In this document: in pieces, positions 1 through 8,965 of the stretch
Position numbering within the stretch: the stretch's first letter is position 1
Layout of the letters: each line of letters opens with the position of its first letter
Assembly (NCBI GenBank): GCA_012960925.1
Contig: DUAG01000042.1
Location: forward strand, 1-64,000
From: Candidatus Manganitrophaceae bacterium
Lineage (GTDB): Bacteria > Nitrospirota > Nitrospiria > SBBL01 > JAADHI01
DNA length: 64,000 nt
Direction of reading: 5' to 3'
Translations under genes and position numbers: made by a program
The notes under the pieces: model-generated
What the model saw: the letters and a program-made list of their open reading frames with translations, nothing else
What the model was told of the DNA's origin: nothing
Databases searched by the model: none

Positions 1-327
1 CATTCGCAGTTTCAAATCAACCAGATACGCCGCTTTTTTTCAAGTACTCAATACACCACTTTCAGTTATAACTCCAAAAAATGCCCTTACTGCGCTGAGA
101 ACATACAGTCCAACGCGAAGAAATGTAAACACTGCGGGGAATTCTTAGACGGGTCTTTAAAACCCATCCAAAACAAAGAAAAGACGGTTGTTGTCAAAGA
201 GAGTAAAGAAGGATGCTTCCTTCAAACCTTAAACTTCGGGTTGGCAACGATTAGCGTAATTGATCAAGGGATATTTGCTGTCTTCTTCGTGAGATGGCCC
301 ATTCTCAATCTGATAGATTTTCACTAA
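1..327 (+). CDS. Zinc-ribbon membrane-associated protein, C-terminal part (5' end outside window)
   Basis: Frame 1 is open from the first base to a TAA at 325-327, so this is the last 108 residues of a gene that begins before the window. The visible part carries a treble-clef zinc ribbon, CPYC-x10-CKHC (Cys 28, 31, 42, 45 of the visible part). It is followed by a short charged linker and a hydrophobic tail (about residues 80-106) that could be one membrane segment. Such ribbons occur at the ends of many small bacterial membrane proteins, and no specific function can be assigned. The stop codon overlaps a perfect palindrome at 326-353. Confidence 0.7.
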   Translation, partial: HSQFQINQIRRFFSSTQYTTFSYNSKKCPYCAENIQSNAKKCKHCGEFLDGSLKPIQNKEKTVVVKESKEGCFLQTLNFGLATISVIDQGIFAVFFVRWPILNLIDFH

Positions 328-353
328 TCTCGATTCGCATGCGAATCGAGATT
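326..353. repeat. Perfect 28-bp palindrome
   Basis: The two 14-base halves (left half AATCTCGATTCGCA) are exact reverse complements with no spacer. It overlaps the TAA of the preceding zinc-ribbon gene. As RNA it would form a long stem with a strained loop and could help stop transcription; as DNA it could be a symmetrical protein site. There is no T-run directly after it. Confidence 0.7.
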
Positions 354-676
354 CATCGTTAATCCCCCCTAAAAGGATCTCCATTTAGAGGGGGTTTTCC
401 TTGAAAAACACAGCATATTGTTGTACTCTTCCTCAGAATTGTATCTATATTGTGGTTATGGTCAATCGTGCCATAAATGTAATGTCTCTTAGTTATGTCC
501 TTCATAGGTCTAAGTTTATGAATCTGTATCATTAACTTTTCGAACTCCATTGCCTGACTGTTAGGTTAAGAACTTTCTATTTCCATATGCCTCTTTAATT
601 CCAAAGATAAGAAGAATCGGCTCATGAATATCGTCGAAACCGTCTGATTCAAACAATTCTTAAAGGGAAAAACAAA
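354..676. other. Intergenic region without a convincing gene
   Basis: About 320 bases between the zinc-ribbon gene and the large TPR gene. It holds a terminator-like hairpin near 364-398. A 63-codon open frame lies on the minus strand (359-550), but it has no recognisable motif and no good ribosome-binding site, so I do not call it. The AT-rich stretch just before 677 may hold the promoter of the TPR cluster, but I see no clear consensus boxes. Confidence 0.4.
364..398 (+). terminator. Putative Rho-independent terminator of the zinc-ribbon gene
   Basis: CCCCCCTAAA (364-373) can pair with TTTAGAGGGGG (384-394), and TTTT follows directly. The stem is imperfect by one base. With the palindrome at 326-353 it gives two consecutive hairpins after the first gene. 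Confidence 0.5.
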
Positions 677-3600
677 GTGTTACATAAGGGTATCTTGTTT
701 TGGTCTTTCATTCTTCTCTTGAATGCCTTTTCCCAGAAGGGAATCGCCAAAGAACTTCCTCAGCCCGACCCCTGGATCTCACTCGAAAGAGGGGTTCTTC
801 AGCTTTACGAACAGCACGCCCCAAGTGCGCCTCTCTTGAATACGAGGTCCTTCGGGATGAAGGTCACATCCTACATTGAAGCCGGTCTTTGGTCCTCGGC
901 AGAACGACTTCTGGAAAATACCCCCGATCAAGATGCAGACCTGTTGCGCCTGAAACTTTATCATAAACAGGGAAGATCTGACCTTATTTTTGATCTCACC
1001 CTCAGCGCCCCGGACCTTTTTCTCGACCAGCCGGTCTGGTTGGTGGCAGCAAGCCAAGGAGCACTCGGTCGGCACCGCTACCGGGATACCCTGGACCTCC
1101 TGGACCTCCTTCTCCCCTTCGAGGACTATACACCGCAACGGCTCTACCTGACTGCACTCGCTTATTGGGCCCTCAAGGAAAGGGAAGCCTTTGAGCAGGT
1201 CCTGAACGAGGGGGTTGAATGGAGCAAGGAAAATTCCGATTCTCCCTGGTCAGATCGGATCACCCTCTTGAAGGTCTACTACCACCTGGGTAAAAATGAA
1301 ATTGATCAAGCCTTCATGAGCCTTGGCGGAGTTTTCGACAACAATGCCGACCTGGCCCTCCTGGCCCTTGGATGGGGTTATTTTAAGATGAACTCCATGT
1401 CAAACCTATACAGTGTCTTGGAAGGCTTTAGGGTTAATCAACCGAAAAGCCCTTACTATAATCGGGCCTTTAGGATATTAAGCCGGTTTTTAATTGATCA
1501 GGGCGATCTTCAGGGTGCTATTGCCCTGGATCAGCAGGAACGCATTGCCTTGAACCTTCGGGTTGAGTCGCTGGAAAATGAGACCGCTTTGATTCGAAAA
1601 GGGATCGTTCCTTCTCCATCCGCGCTCCCACCCGGCTCCCTCTTAAGAGGAACCCTCTTAAGATTACAGGAGGAAGTCGGCCAGAAGAAAGAAGTCACCA
1701 CCCTGCTCTGGTATGTGGATCTCCAACAACGCAAACAAAGCCTGGCCAGATTTAAAAAAATGGAACATGCATTACAAGAAGAACAACGCCATCTCCAGAT
1801 GGAGATCACGCGACGGTGTATTTCTCTTGTAAAAACCCGTTCGAGAAACAAAGCGGTCGAGCGTTTGTACCGGCAGGCCCTCGAAGCCGCCCAAGATGGG
1901 GATCAGGACGGAGTGGTCAGGTCTTTACGGGATCTCCTGGATCTTGAACCCCTGGGTCCCTATGCGGATGAGAGTGCATTTCGACTGGGCGATATCGCCT
2001 TCAATGAGAAAATTTTCCCGGAAGCGATTTCGTATTATCAGCGCTTCCTGAAACGACCGGAATCCCCTCTACATCGCCTGGCTCTCTATAAGCTGGCCTG
2101 GGCCTACTATCTTCACGGCCACTTAGAAAAGACCGTTTCGCTCCTCCTTGAGAGAAGACTTGATCCGAATGAAGGCAGGGAAGGAGTGGATACACAATGC
2201 AATATCATCGAAACACCTCAAGAACGGCGTGAACCCTTTCGCCTTCTCGCCCTAGTCCTTCAGGAAGAAAAAGGACCGGCACAACTCTTCAACTTTGTGA
2301 AAGAGAAGTCCCCGGAAGAAATCTTTCCGCTCTATTCCGGCCTCGCAGGGTTCTATCGATCAGAGGGAAACCACAAAGACTTAAAACGTCTCGTCTCATC
2401 GTGGATCGAGGCCTATCCCCTTTACGCCGAGACCCCTTTTCTCCAACAAAAAGTGGTTGTTTCAACGATCCAGGACAGCAATTCCTCCGTAGGAGATATG
2501 ATAGAAGCCCGGGCGAATTTCGTGAACAGATACCGACCCGGAAGGGCCTGGAGTGAAAGGAATCGCTTTGAAGCCTCAGAAAGGATCAGCCCCTTATTAA
2601 AAACCCATCTCCGGTTTCTCATGACCTACTACTACGGGAAAGGCAAAGTACAGCAGGAAACGGCCATGACCCGAAAGGCGGCGACCTGGCACCGGCTTTA
2701 TCTTGAGACCTTTCCAGATGAAGAAGAAACCGGCGCCACGCGCTTCCTCTACGCCGAGTTGCTCTCTGAACTGAACTTAGATCAGGAAGCGATCAAAGCT
2801 TACAGAACAAGCGCCTATCAAGACCCTCCTCACCGATTCGCATCCGAGGCAGGCAAGCGGGAAATCGTCTTGCTGGAGAGGAAGGTTTCATTCTTTGAAC
2901 CCATCCTCCTAGAAAGCTATGGCCTTTTTGTTCAACATTTCCCAGATGATTACCGTGTCCCTGAAATATTCATGAAACAAGCCGAGGCTGCTTATCATCA
3001 GGGGAATTATGAAGAGAGCCGCAGCCTTGCCTCAAAGGTCTTCTTGAAAGAAGAGAGGTCCCAATGTGACAAGACACCTGAAACAGCTTGCGCTGAATCT
3101 CTTAGGCCGGTCATCCGAAACATCAATTTCGACGCATATCGTCTGATCGCACAAGGGTATTTGAAAGAAAATTCCTATGATGCAGGCATCCGCTTTCTCA
3201 ATGCCCTGTTTTCAAGGTTTTCAAATCAGCACACCCTCCGACAACTTCGTCCTCTACTCTCCCTGGCCTACTACCAACAAGGAGAAGCCCTTAAACAACA
3301 AGGCGACATCAATCAGGCGGCCCACGCCTATTGGGGGGCCTATGAAAACGGACCAGAGTCAAGATTGGGTCCCCTCGCCCTTTTTGAAGCCGCGTCGCTC
3401 TGGGAAGGGGCATCTGAATTATTTCGATCAGAAATGGCGCTTAATACTTTTCATGAGCGTTATCCAGAATCTTCCTTATATCAACCGGTGCTGATGCGCC
3501 TGGGATCCATTTATCAGGATTCCGACCGTCTGGAAAAAGCTGCTGAAGTTTATGAAAAGGCAAGCCGCCTTCGCACATCAAGAGAGGAAGCACGCCTGGC

Positions 3601-4294
3601 ACTTGCAAAGGCGATGACCGCCTATGAAGAGATGGGGGTGTGGGAGAAGGTTTATCAGCTAGCCCTCCAGGGGGCAGAGCGACCTTCCATACAGGATGAA
3701 CAAAGGATGGCCTTGAAGGTAAAGACCGCAGAGGCCTTACTTCAACTCGGACAGCAAAGAGGGGCCAGAAAAATTCTGACGCACCTGACGCAGCAACGAA
3801 GAGGACACCCTCCATCCGTGGAAAACTCTTCGAGGTCCCTTTCAAAAGCCTTCTTTCTGCTGGCGGAATTGAAGATAAAAGACTTCAAAGCGATTCGACT
3901 CATTGCGCCGATGGACCTCAACCTCCAAAAGAAGCAACACTTGTTCGACGAGCTTCTTCGTGAATATAGCCGTGCTGCAGAAGGCCCCTCTCTCAGGCTT
4001 CTCTTCAACGCCAACCATCGGATTGGTGAAATCTTTGAGGAATTCAGCCGGGCACTTCTGGAGTCTGAACGCCCTGAGAACCTTTCGGAAGAAGAGCAGC
4101 AGGTCTATGAAGGTCTCCTGTGGGATCAGGCCCTCCCCTATCTGGAAAAAGCACAGGAGACCTATCTGCAAACCCTCGCGCTCGGAAACGAAAGCGGTGT
4201 GGAGAATGAATGGACTGAGATGAGTCACCACCGGCTCCTTTTCATCAAACGGAAGATAGACAGGGTTTATCAAACCAGAAAGAGGATGTCATAA
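677..4294 (+). CDS. Large periplasmic/outer-membrane TPR-repeat protein
   Basis: 1205 residues starting at GTG with an AAAGGGA ribosome-binding site about 9 bases upstream. Residues 1-25 look like a signal peptide (short basic start, hydrophobic core, then GIAKE). The rest is almost entirely alpha-helical with many degenerate tetratricopeptide repeats, clearest near residues 395-480, 690-870 and 930-1010 (patterns such as A-x3-Y-x3-L and AYYxxG). No enzyme motif is visible. The stop codon abuts the ATG of the small periplasmic gene, and an AgmX/TonB-type protein follows, so this is probably a scaffold of a TonB/Tol-like envelope complex. Large TPR proteins of this kind accompany energised envelope machines such as gliding or Tol-like systems; that role here is inference. 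Confidence 0.85.
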   Translation: MLHKGILFWSFILLLNAFSQKGIAKELPQPDPWISLERGVLQLYEQHAPSAPLLNTRSFGMKVTSYIEAGLWSSAERLLENTPDQDADLLRLKLYHKQGRSDLIFDLTLSAPDLFLDQPVWLVAASQGALGRHRYRDTLDLLDLLLPFEDYTPQRLYLTALAYWALKEREAFEQVLNEGVEWSKENSDSPWSDRITLLKVYYHLGKNEIDQAFMSLGGVFDNNADLALLALGWGYFKMNSMSNLYSVLEGFRVNQPKSPYYNRAFRILSRFLIDQGDLQGAIALDQQERIALNLRVESLENETALIRKGIVPSPSALPPGSLLRGTLLRLQEEVGQKKEVTTLLWYVDLQQRKQSLARFKKMEHALQEEQRHLQMEITRRCISLVKTRSRNKAVERLYRQALEAAQDGDQDGVVRSLRDLLDLEPLGPYADESAFRLGDIAFNEKIFPEAISYYQRFLKRPESPLHRLALYKLAWAYYLHGHLEKTVSLLLERRLDPNEGREGVDTQCNIIETPQERREPFRLLALVLQEEKGPAQLFNFVKEKSPEEIFPLYSGLAGFYRSEGNHKDLKRLVSSWIEAYPLYAETPFLQQKVVVSTIQDSNSSVGDMIEARANFVNRYRPGRAWSERNRFEASERISPLLKTHLRFLMTYYYGKGKVQQETAMTRKAATWHRLYLETFPDEEETGATRFLYAELLSELNLDQEAIKAYRTSAYQDPPHRFASEAGKREIVLLERKVSFFEPILLESYGLFVQHFPDDYRVPEIFMKQAEAAYHQGNYEESRSLASKVFLKEERSQCDKTPETACAESLRPVIRNINFDAYRLIAQGYLKENSYDAGIRFLNALFSRFSNQHTLRQLRPLLSLAYYQQGEALKQQGDINQAAHAYWGAYENGPESRLGPLALFEAASLWEGASELFRSEMALNTFHERYPESSLYQPVLMRLGSIYQDSDRLEKAAEVYEKASRLRTSREEARLALAKAMTAYEEMGVWEKVYQLALQGAERPSIQDEQRMALKVKTAEALLQLGQQRGARKILTHLTQQRRGHPPSVENSSRSLSKAFFLLAELKIKDFKAIRLIAPMDLNLQKKQHLFDELLREYSRAAEGPSLRLLFNANHRIGEIFEEFSRALLESERPENLSEEEQQVYEGLLWDQALPYLEKAQETYLQTLALGNESGVENEWTEMSHHRLLFIKRKIDRVYQTRKRMS

Positions 4295-4633
4295 ATGAGA
4301 AAATACGCTCTTCTCCTGATGGGATTATTCATCTTGATGCACCCTGCCGTTCATGGATCGGCATTCGCGGCCGAAGAGGACCAGACCTTCCTGCTCAACG
4401 AATCTCAAATCTTCGGATCCGGATCACTCGAGGCCGCCCCTCCTTGGAGTGATGAGCTGCGCTATGTAGAATTCCCCGCACTGTCGACCACGCTCCCATG
4501 GGAAGGCGTTGAAGAAAAGGACTTGGATATACCGAAAGAAATCTTGGATCATTTGTCTCAATCAAGTCCCTCCGACCAAGACAGCCAGGGCCTGAACCGG
4601 GATCACACACGAAACGACATTCCCCTAAACTAA
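4295..4633 (+). CDS. Small secreted protein of the TPR/TonB cluster
   Basis: 112 residues. The ATG directly follows the TAA of the TPR gene (no gap), which suggests translational coupling. An N-terminal signal peptide (about residues 1-25, ending in an AFA-A type cleavage site) is followed by an acidic, low-complexity mature part without cysteine, so it is not a lipoprotein. I do not recognise the family. Its position between a periplasmic TPR protein and a TonB-like protein suggests a periplasmic accessory of that complex. Confidence 0.7.
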   Translation: MRKYALLLMGLFILMHPAVHGSAFAAEEDQTFLLNESQIFGSGSLEAAPPWSDELRYVEFPALSTTLPWEGVEEKDLDIPKEILDHLSQSSPSDQDSQGLNRDHTRNDIPLN

Positions 4634-4645
4634 CGAGTTTGCCTT

Positions 4646-4809
4646 AAGGAAGCTCTGATTAAGTGTGGGGTGAATTTTTCATGGAGATAAAATGTTTCGA
4701 TTCAAGATGAAAATCGCAGGGAATAGCCTGCTATTTTCAAGGTTTGCAACGCGGAAGCGGGACTTTTTTGCCCTGAAAAAATAAGCCATGACTTGATCAG
4801 AGCTTCCTT
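4646..4809 (+). mobile_element. MITE-like element, family 1, copy a (short form)
   Basis: 164 bp bounded by near-perfect terminal inverted repeats: AAGGAAGCTCTGATTAAGT at the left, and a right end whose reverse complement is AAGGAAGCTCTGATCAAGT (18 of 19 identical). The internal sequence matches copies at 44831-44993 and, in opposite orientation, 41611-41870, 43462-43642 and 49959-50137. There is no coding capacity. It separates the small periplasmic gene from the AgmX/TonB-like gene and ends five bases before the likely start codon at 4814. Confidence 0.85.
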
Positions 4810-4813
4810 GACA

Positions 4814-6100
4814 ATGCAGATATCCTCCTTAAGAACAGGGCCGTCCTCTTTTCCCTACCTCCCTTGTCTTCTCCTCTCCTTCGCCTTCCACCTCTCCCTC
4901 TTTCTGGGATTCCAGCGCCTGGATCTGATGACCTCCTCTGCTAAAGACAGACAGGAGGAAACAATTTCTTTTGTCGATCTGGAATCAGTACCCTCCTTCC
5001 CCCGGAAGGACGAGCAAAAAGAAGAGGACATCCCCGATATCGTCCCTGAGACTCCACCAAAAGAAGCCCAAAAACTAAGCTCCATCCTCCCCTCCGACCT
5101 TTCGGCGAGCAATGCTCCGGATCTGGCCAAATCTCCCGTACCGCTTTCAAAACCTTCGGTCGCATTACCTTCCTTACCGAAATCGGAGCCCCCTCAGGTC
5201 TCTGCCGAAGCACCAATTTCCGTTCCGGAACCAACTCCCGTCTCCACCAAAGCGCTCCCGGAAGAGACAATCCAGGAAGGGACAGACTTGGAAGACGCGG
5301 CCCGCCCCTCCGAAGCGGCAGAACCCATCAGCGAACCGGGTCCTGCACCCCCGCAATCGGACCTGGCCCAAACCTCTTCCTCCGACCCGGCGGAAGAGGT
5401 GGGAGAACCAGAAGGAGATGCGGGAGAGAAAGGGAATCCTGATGGAACACCGCCCCTTTCGTCCACACTTACAGCAAGCGTACGAAAAGAGGGTTTCTCC
5501 CGAAAAAAACAGACTAAAAAGCAAGTTCAAAAGGTAGGATTATTGGGCTTGTTGGGAAAGAAGACCCCTGGAAGAGGACCTTCAATCCGAAAACTTCGCC
5601 AACCTTTATCTATCAGGAAAAATGCCCTGCACGGGAAAGATGCCAAGGGGTCTTCCACAGAGCAGGAGACAAACCTTCCCTTTAAAAATAAAGGAGACAA
5701 GATTGATACCCTTCGGCGCAAGGTCTTGCAGGAGGAACAAAGCAGGCTGACCCGGAGGAGCGGTTCACCCTCTGCACAAACATCCGACCTTAGAATTATT
5801 CAAGGGTCGGACCGAAACTACGGAATCATTTCATCGTCGGTTCAGATCAAGCGCTCTCGGCTCACAATAGTCTACAACAACCAGCTAAGGAACAGCCCGA
5901 ACCTGGAAGGGAATGTTATTCTTGAATTTGTTGTCTCACCGGATGGGGGTGTCCTGAAATGCAACATACTAACCTCCTCTTTGGGAAATCCCGAGTTTGA
6001 AAAAGCCCTCGTCAGGGAAATCCTCCAATGGCGCTTTCCAAGGGTCAAGAAGGGAACAACCACCATCCTTTTTCCCATTTTATTCTTTCCCTCCGGTTAA
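4814..6100 (+). CDS. TonB-like energy transducer with AgmX/PglI-type C-terminal domain
   Basis: 428 residues from ATG 4814; an in-frame TTG at 4793 lies inside the preceding MITE-like element and is less likely. One N-terminal membrane anchor (about residues 12-33) is followed by a long Pro/Glu/Ser-rich stretch (to about residue 220) that would span the periplasm, then a basic linker. The last 90 residues fit the AgmX/PglI branch of TonB C-terminal domains (LEGNVILEFVVSPDGGV, a conserved GNPEFE, WRFP). Such proteins link an ExbB/ExbD- or TolQ/TolR-type motor to the outer membrane. No motor genes are in the window. It probably acts with the upstream TPR and small periplasmic proteins. Confidence 0.85.
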   Translation: MQISSLRTGPSSFPYLPCLLLSFAFHLSLFLGFQRLDLMTSSAKDRQEETISFVDLESVPSFPRKDEQKEEDIPDIVPETPPKEAQKLSSILPSDLSASNAPDLAKSPVPLSKPSVALPSLPKSEPPQVSAEAPISVPEPTPVSTKALPEETIQEGTDLEDAARPSEAAEPISEPGPAPPQSDLAQTSSSDPAEEVGEPEGDAGEKGNPDGTPPLSSTLTASVRKEGFSRKKQTKKQVQKVGLLGLLGKKTPGRGPSIRKLRQPLSIRKNALHGKDAKGSSTEQETNLPFKNKGDKIDTLRRKVLQEEQSRLTRRSGSPSAQTSDLRIIQGSDRNYGIISSSVQIKRSRLTIVYNNQLRNSPNLEGNVILEFVVSPDGGVLKCNILTSSLGNPEFEKALVREILQWRFPRVKKGTTTILFPILFFPSG

Positions 6101-6154
6101 CCCCCCTGTGGTCGTTTAAAAATTTTCACAGTACAAGCAGCGGAAATCATCCCC

Positions 6155-6183
6155 TTGACAACCAAATAGCGCTCCATTAGGAT
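6155..6183 (+). promoter_or_regulatory. Putative sigma-70 promoter of hppA
   Basis: TTGACA (6155-6160), 17-base spacer, TAGGAT (6178-6183). It implies a 5' leader of about 150 bases before the hppA start. I recognised no known riboswitch in that leader. Confidence 0.55.
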
Positions 6184-6341
6184 AAGGCGTTTTGCTGGGA
6201 AAGACCCGGCGTGATCACACGTACGGAAAGCGGCATCCGATATGGTCAAGGCCCTGACCCTCAAGAGGAAGACCGTATCTCTCTCATTACACGATGTATA
6301 TATTATCCTAGTCAGGGATTGCTACCAATAGAAGGAGAACT

Positions 6342-8357
6342 ATGGGTGAAGAAGGATTGATTCCGGTTATTCTGGGTATTTTCGGGCTGTTTTGCGCAGC
6401 CTGGGTGTTCAAGATCGTGAAGCAGTATCCGGCAGGGACAGGCAAAGTGGTCGATATTTCCGACGCCATACATAAAGGCGCCCTGGTCTTCATGCGCCGA
6501 GAATACAAGGTACTGGTAATCTTCGCCGGTGTATTGGCCACGTTGATCTTTTTCTCGTCTCTGGGCTGGCGCACCATGGTCGCCTTTCTGGTCGGAGGCC
6601 TGTGTTCCGGCACCGCAGGGTGGATCGGCATGTACACCGCCACCCAAGCAAACGTCCGTACCACGACCGCAGCACACACCAAAGGCGCGCCAGAGGCCCT
6701 GACGGTGGCCTTTTTCGGGGGTTCGATCATGGGCTTGTGCGTGGCCTCGATGGGCCTGCTGGGGCTGGGTGCGCTGTACATGGCCTTTGCGGGTGACCCC
6801 GCAACCGTCAACGCCATCCACGGTTTCGGGATGGGGGCATCCACGGTCGCCCTTTTCTCACGTGTGGGCGGCGGGATCTTCACCAAGAGCGCCGATGTCG
6901 GCGCCGACCTTGTGGGGAAGCTGGAGGCCGGTATCCCCGAAGATGATCCGCGCAATCCGGGCGTCATTGCCGACAACGTCGGGGACAACGTCGGAGACGT
7001 GGCCGGCATGGGCTCGGATATTTTCGAATCTTATTGCGGGGCCATGATTGCCACGATCGCGATTGCCTCGACCTTACCCAAAGAGGTGATCCAGTCTCTG
7101 GCGGGTGGGGACAAGGGCAACCTCATGTTCCTCCCCCTGGCCCTGGCCTCTGTAGGTCTTCTCTGCTCCGTCATCGGCATCATTCTTGTCCAGCAGGCCT
7201 CGGCCAAGTCTCCTGAAGTGGCCTTGCGCACCGGAACCATTGGGGCCTCCCTACTCTTCATGCTGGCCGCGTTGGGCGTCATCATGTATTTTGGCATCAG
7301 TATCTGGGTCTGGGTGGCTGTTCTAGTCGGCGCTGTTGGCGGCATTGTTATTGGCCTGGTCACAGAGTACTACACTGCCGGGGGACCGGTGGAAAAGGTC
7401 GCCAAGTGTGGAGAGACAGGTGCGGCAACGGTACTGATCAGCGGTCTTGCCCTGGGGATGGAATCCGTCGTCGTCCCCGTCCTGATGATCTGTGTGATCA
7501 TCGTCGTGTCCAGCAGTATTGCCAGCCTCTACGGGGTCGGTATCGCCGCCGTCGGCATGCTGGGGACGGTCGGAATCACCATGGCGATAGACGCTTACGG
7601 ACCGGTGGCGGACAACGCCGGCGGCATTGCCGAAATGGCAGGGCTCGGAGAGGATACCCGCAAGATCACGGATTCCCTGGATGAACTCGGAAATACCACA
7701 GCGGCCATCGGAAAGGGTTTTGCTATCGGGGCCGCTGCGCTCGCGGCACTGGCCATCATCTCCGCATTCATTGAAGAAGTATCGCACCATGTACCGGATT
7801 TTCGGCTTGAGATCAGCGATCCGATTGTGCTGGCGGGGATGTTCCTCGGCGGAATTATCCCCTTCCTGGTCTCCAGCATGACTATGAAGGCGGTCGGAGA
7901 CGCAGCCTTTGACATGATCAAGGAGATCCGCCGTCAGTTCAAGGAAATCCCGGGCCTGCTTGAAGGAAATGCTGAACCCGACACCGACCGCTGCGTCGAT
8001 ATCGCCACCCAGGCCGCGCTGAAGCGCATGATCGCGCCCGGCATCCTGGCGGTCTCTGCCCCCGTGGTGGTGGGCTTTGGTCTTGGACCGGCGGCCCTGG
8101 GAGGCATGCTGGCAGGGGCCCTGCTCGCCTGTGTGCTCCTGGCCCTGACCATGGCCAATGCCGGCGGCGCCTGGGATAATGCTAAGAAGTACGTCGAGAA
8201 AGGTAACTTAGGCGGGAAAGGTTCGGATGTCCATAAGGCGGTCGTCGTGGGCGATACCGTGGGGGATCCTTTCAAGGACACCTCGGGTCCCTCCATGAAC
8301 ATTCTCATCAATGTCATGGCCATCGTCAGCCTTGTCATCGCGCCGATGTTGGGATAA
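6342..8357 (+). CDS. hppA: Membrane-bound proton/sodium-translocating pyrophosphatase, K+-dependent type
   Basis: 671 residues, full length for the family, about 16 membrane segments. It hydrolyses cytoplasmic pyrophosphate and pumps H+ or Na+ outward. The pyrophosphate site is explicit: DVGADLVGK and [19 protein letters not shown] (about residues 186-215), and a second Asp-rich loop near the C-terminus ([15 protein letters not shown]). The GNTTAA stretch (about residue 450) has Ala where K+-independent enzymes have Lys, so it belongs to the K+-dependent class, which includes both H+ and Na+ pumps. Good ribosome-binding site (AGAAGGAG). It is monocistronic and convergent with nrdR. The large Mrp-type antiporter cluster nearby would fit a cell that uses a Na+ gradient. 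Confidence 0.97.
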   Translation: MGEEGLIPVILGIFGLFCAAWVFKIVKQYPAGTGKVVDISDAIHKGALVFMRREYKVLVIFAGVLATLIFFSSLGWRTMVAFLVGGLCSGTAGWIGMYTATQANVRTTTAAHTKGAPEALTVAFFGGSIMGLCVASMGLLGLGALYMAFAGDPATVNAIHGFGMGASTVALFSRVGGGIFTKSADVGADLVGKLEAGIPEDDPRNPGVIADNVGDNVGDVAGMGSDIFESYCGAMIATIAIASTLPKEVIQSLAGGDKGNLMFLPLALASVGLLCSVIGIILVQQASAKSPEVALRTGTIGASLLFMLAALGVIMYFGISIWVWVAVLVGAVGGIVIGLVTEYYTAGGPVEKVAKCGETGAATVLISGLALGMESVVVPVLMICVIIVVSSSIASLYGVGIAAVGMLGTVGITMAIDAYGPVADNAGGIAEMAGLGEDTRKITDSLDELGNTTAAIGKGFAIGAAALAALAIISAFIEEVSHHVPDFRLEISDPIVLAGMFLGGIIPFLVSSMTMKAVGDAAFDMIKEIRRQFKEIPGLLEGNAEPDTDRCVDIATQAALKRMIAPGILAVSAPVVVGFGLGPAALGGMLAGALLACVLLALTMANAGGAWDNAKKYVEKGNLGGKGSDVHKAVVVGDTVGDPFKDTSGPSMNILINVMAIVSLVIAPMLG

Positions 8358-8362
8358 GAATT

Positions 8363-8460
8363 GGGTGCAGCAGGGGGCTGGAGAAAGATAAGGATTAGGG
8401 TGCAGTTGTCAGGGTGCAGGAAAGTCAAAAGATTTTAAATTTTTGACCTTACTGCACCCC
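8363..8460. repeat. Dispersed repeat with GGGTGCAG ends, copy 1
   Basis: 98 bp starting GGGTGCAG and ending CTGCACCCC, with an inner inverted repeat around AAAGTCAAAAGATTTT and its near-complement. It fills the gap between the convergent hppA and nrdR genes. A related copy lies at 10735-10844. Transcribed from either side it would fold strongly, so it could serve as a two-way terminator. Confidence 0.65.
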
Positions 8461-8461
8461 G

Positions 8462-8947
8462 TTATGGAGAAGTGGGGCTTCCGGTCCCTGAACCCGATTC
8501 GCTCAAGAGAGACTTCAGCTCGGACATGAATTGATTAACGTCTTTGAATTCCCGGTAGACGGAAGCAAAACGAACATAGGCCACCTGATCCATTGCGTGA
8601 AGTTGTCGCATCACCTCTTCTCCGACGATACGGCTTTCGACCTCGCTTTCTCCCCGGTCCTGAACGTTTTTCTCAATCTTTCGGACAACCGACTCGAGAT
8701 AATCGACACTGATCGGGCGCTTTTCACAGGCCCGCTTGAGGCCTGAGAAGACCTTCTGACGATCAAATGTTTCCCGACGCCCATCTTTCTTGATGATCAT
8801 GGGAAGAGACTCTTCAACCCGTTCATAGGTCGTGAATCTGCGATGGCAGCCGAGGCACTCCCGGCGGCGGCGAATGACTTCTCCCTCTCTGCTGAGGCGG
8901 GAATCGACTACCTTGTCTTCAACTTGATTACAAAATGGGCAATGCAA
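8462..8947 (-). CDS. nrdR: Transcriptional repressor NrdR
   Basis: 161 residues. The N-terminal zinc ribbon (CPFC at residues 3-6, CLGC at 32-35) is followed by the [10 protein letters not shown] signature and an ATP-cone domain (about residues 49-139, with [13 protein letters not shown]). NrdR represses ribonucleotide reductase genes according to the bound nucleotide. It is the last gene of the rpiB-glyA-nrdR run. The pairing of glyA with nrdR is widespread and links folate-dependent dTMP synthesis to dNTP control. No nrd genes are in the window. Confidence 0.97.
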   Translation of the reverse strand: MHCPFCNQVEDKVVDSRLSREGEVIRRRRECLGCHRRFTTYERVEESLPMIIKKDGRRETFDRQKVFSGLKRACEKRPISVDYLESVVRKIEKNVQDRGESEVESRIVGEEVMRQLHAMDQVAYVRFASVYREFKDVNQFMSELKSLLSESGSGTGSPTSP

Positions 8948-8965
8948 GAGTGGCCTCCAAGAAAA

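Noticed and set aside
359-550. 63-codon open frame on the minus strand
   Set aside because: No ribosome-binding site, no motif, and its end runs through a terminator-like hairpin; probably chance.
3441-4273. Several long antisense open frames within the TPR gene
   Set aside because: They overlap a clearly coding gene and show unnatural composition; shadows of the real frame.
6184-6341. Riboswitch in the hppA leader
   Set aside because: I looked for fluoride, c-di-GMP and other known patterns and found none.
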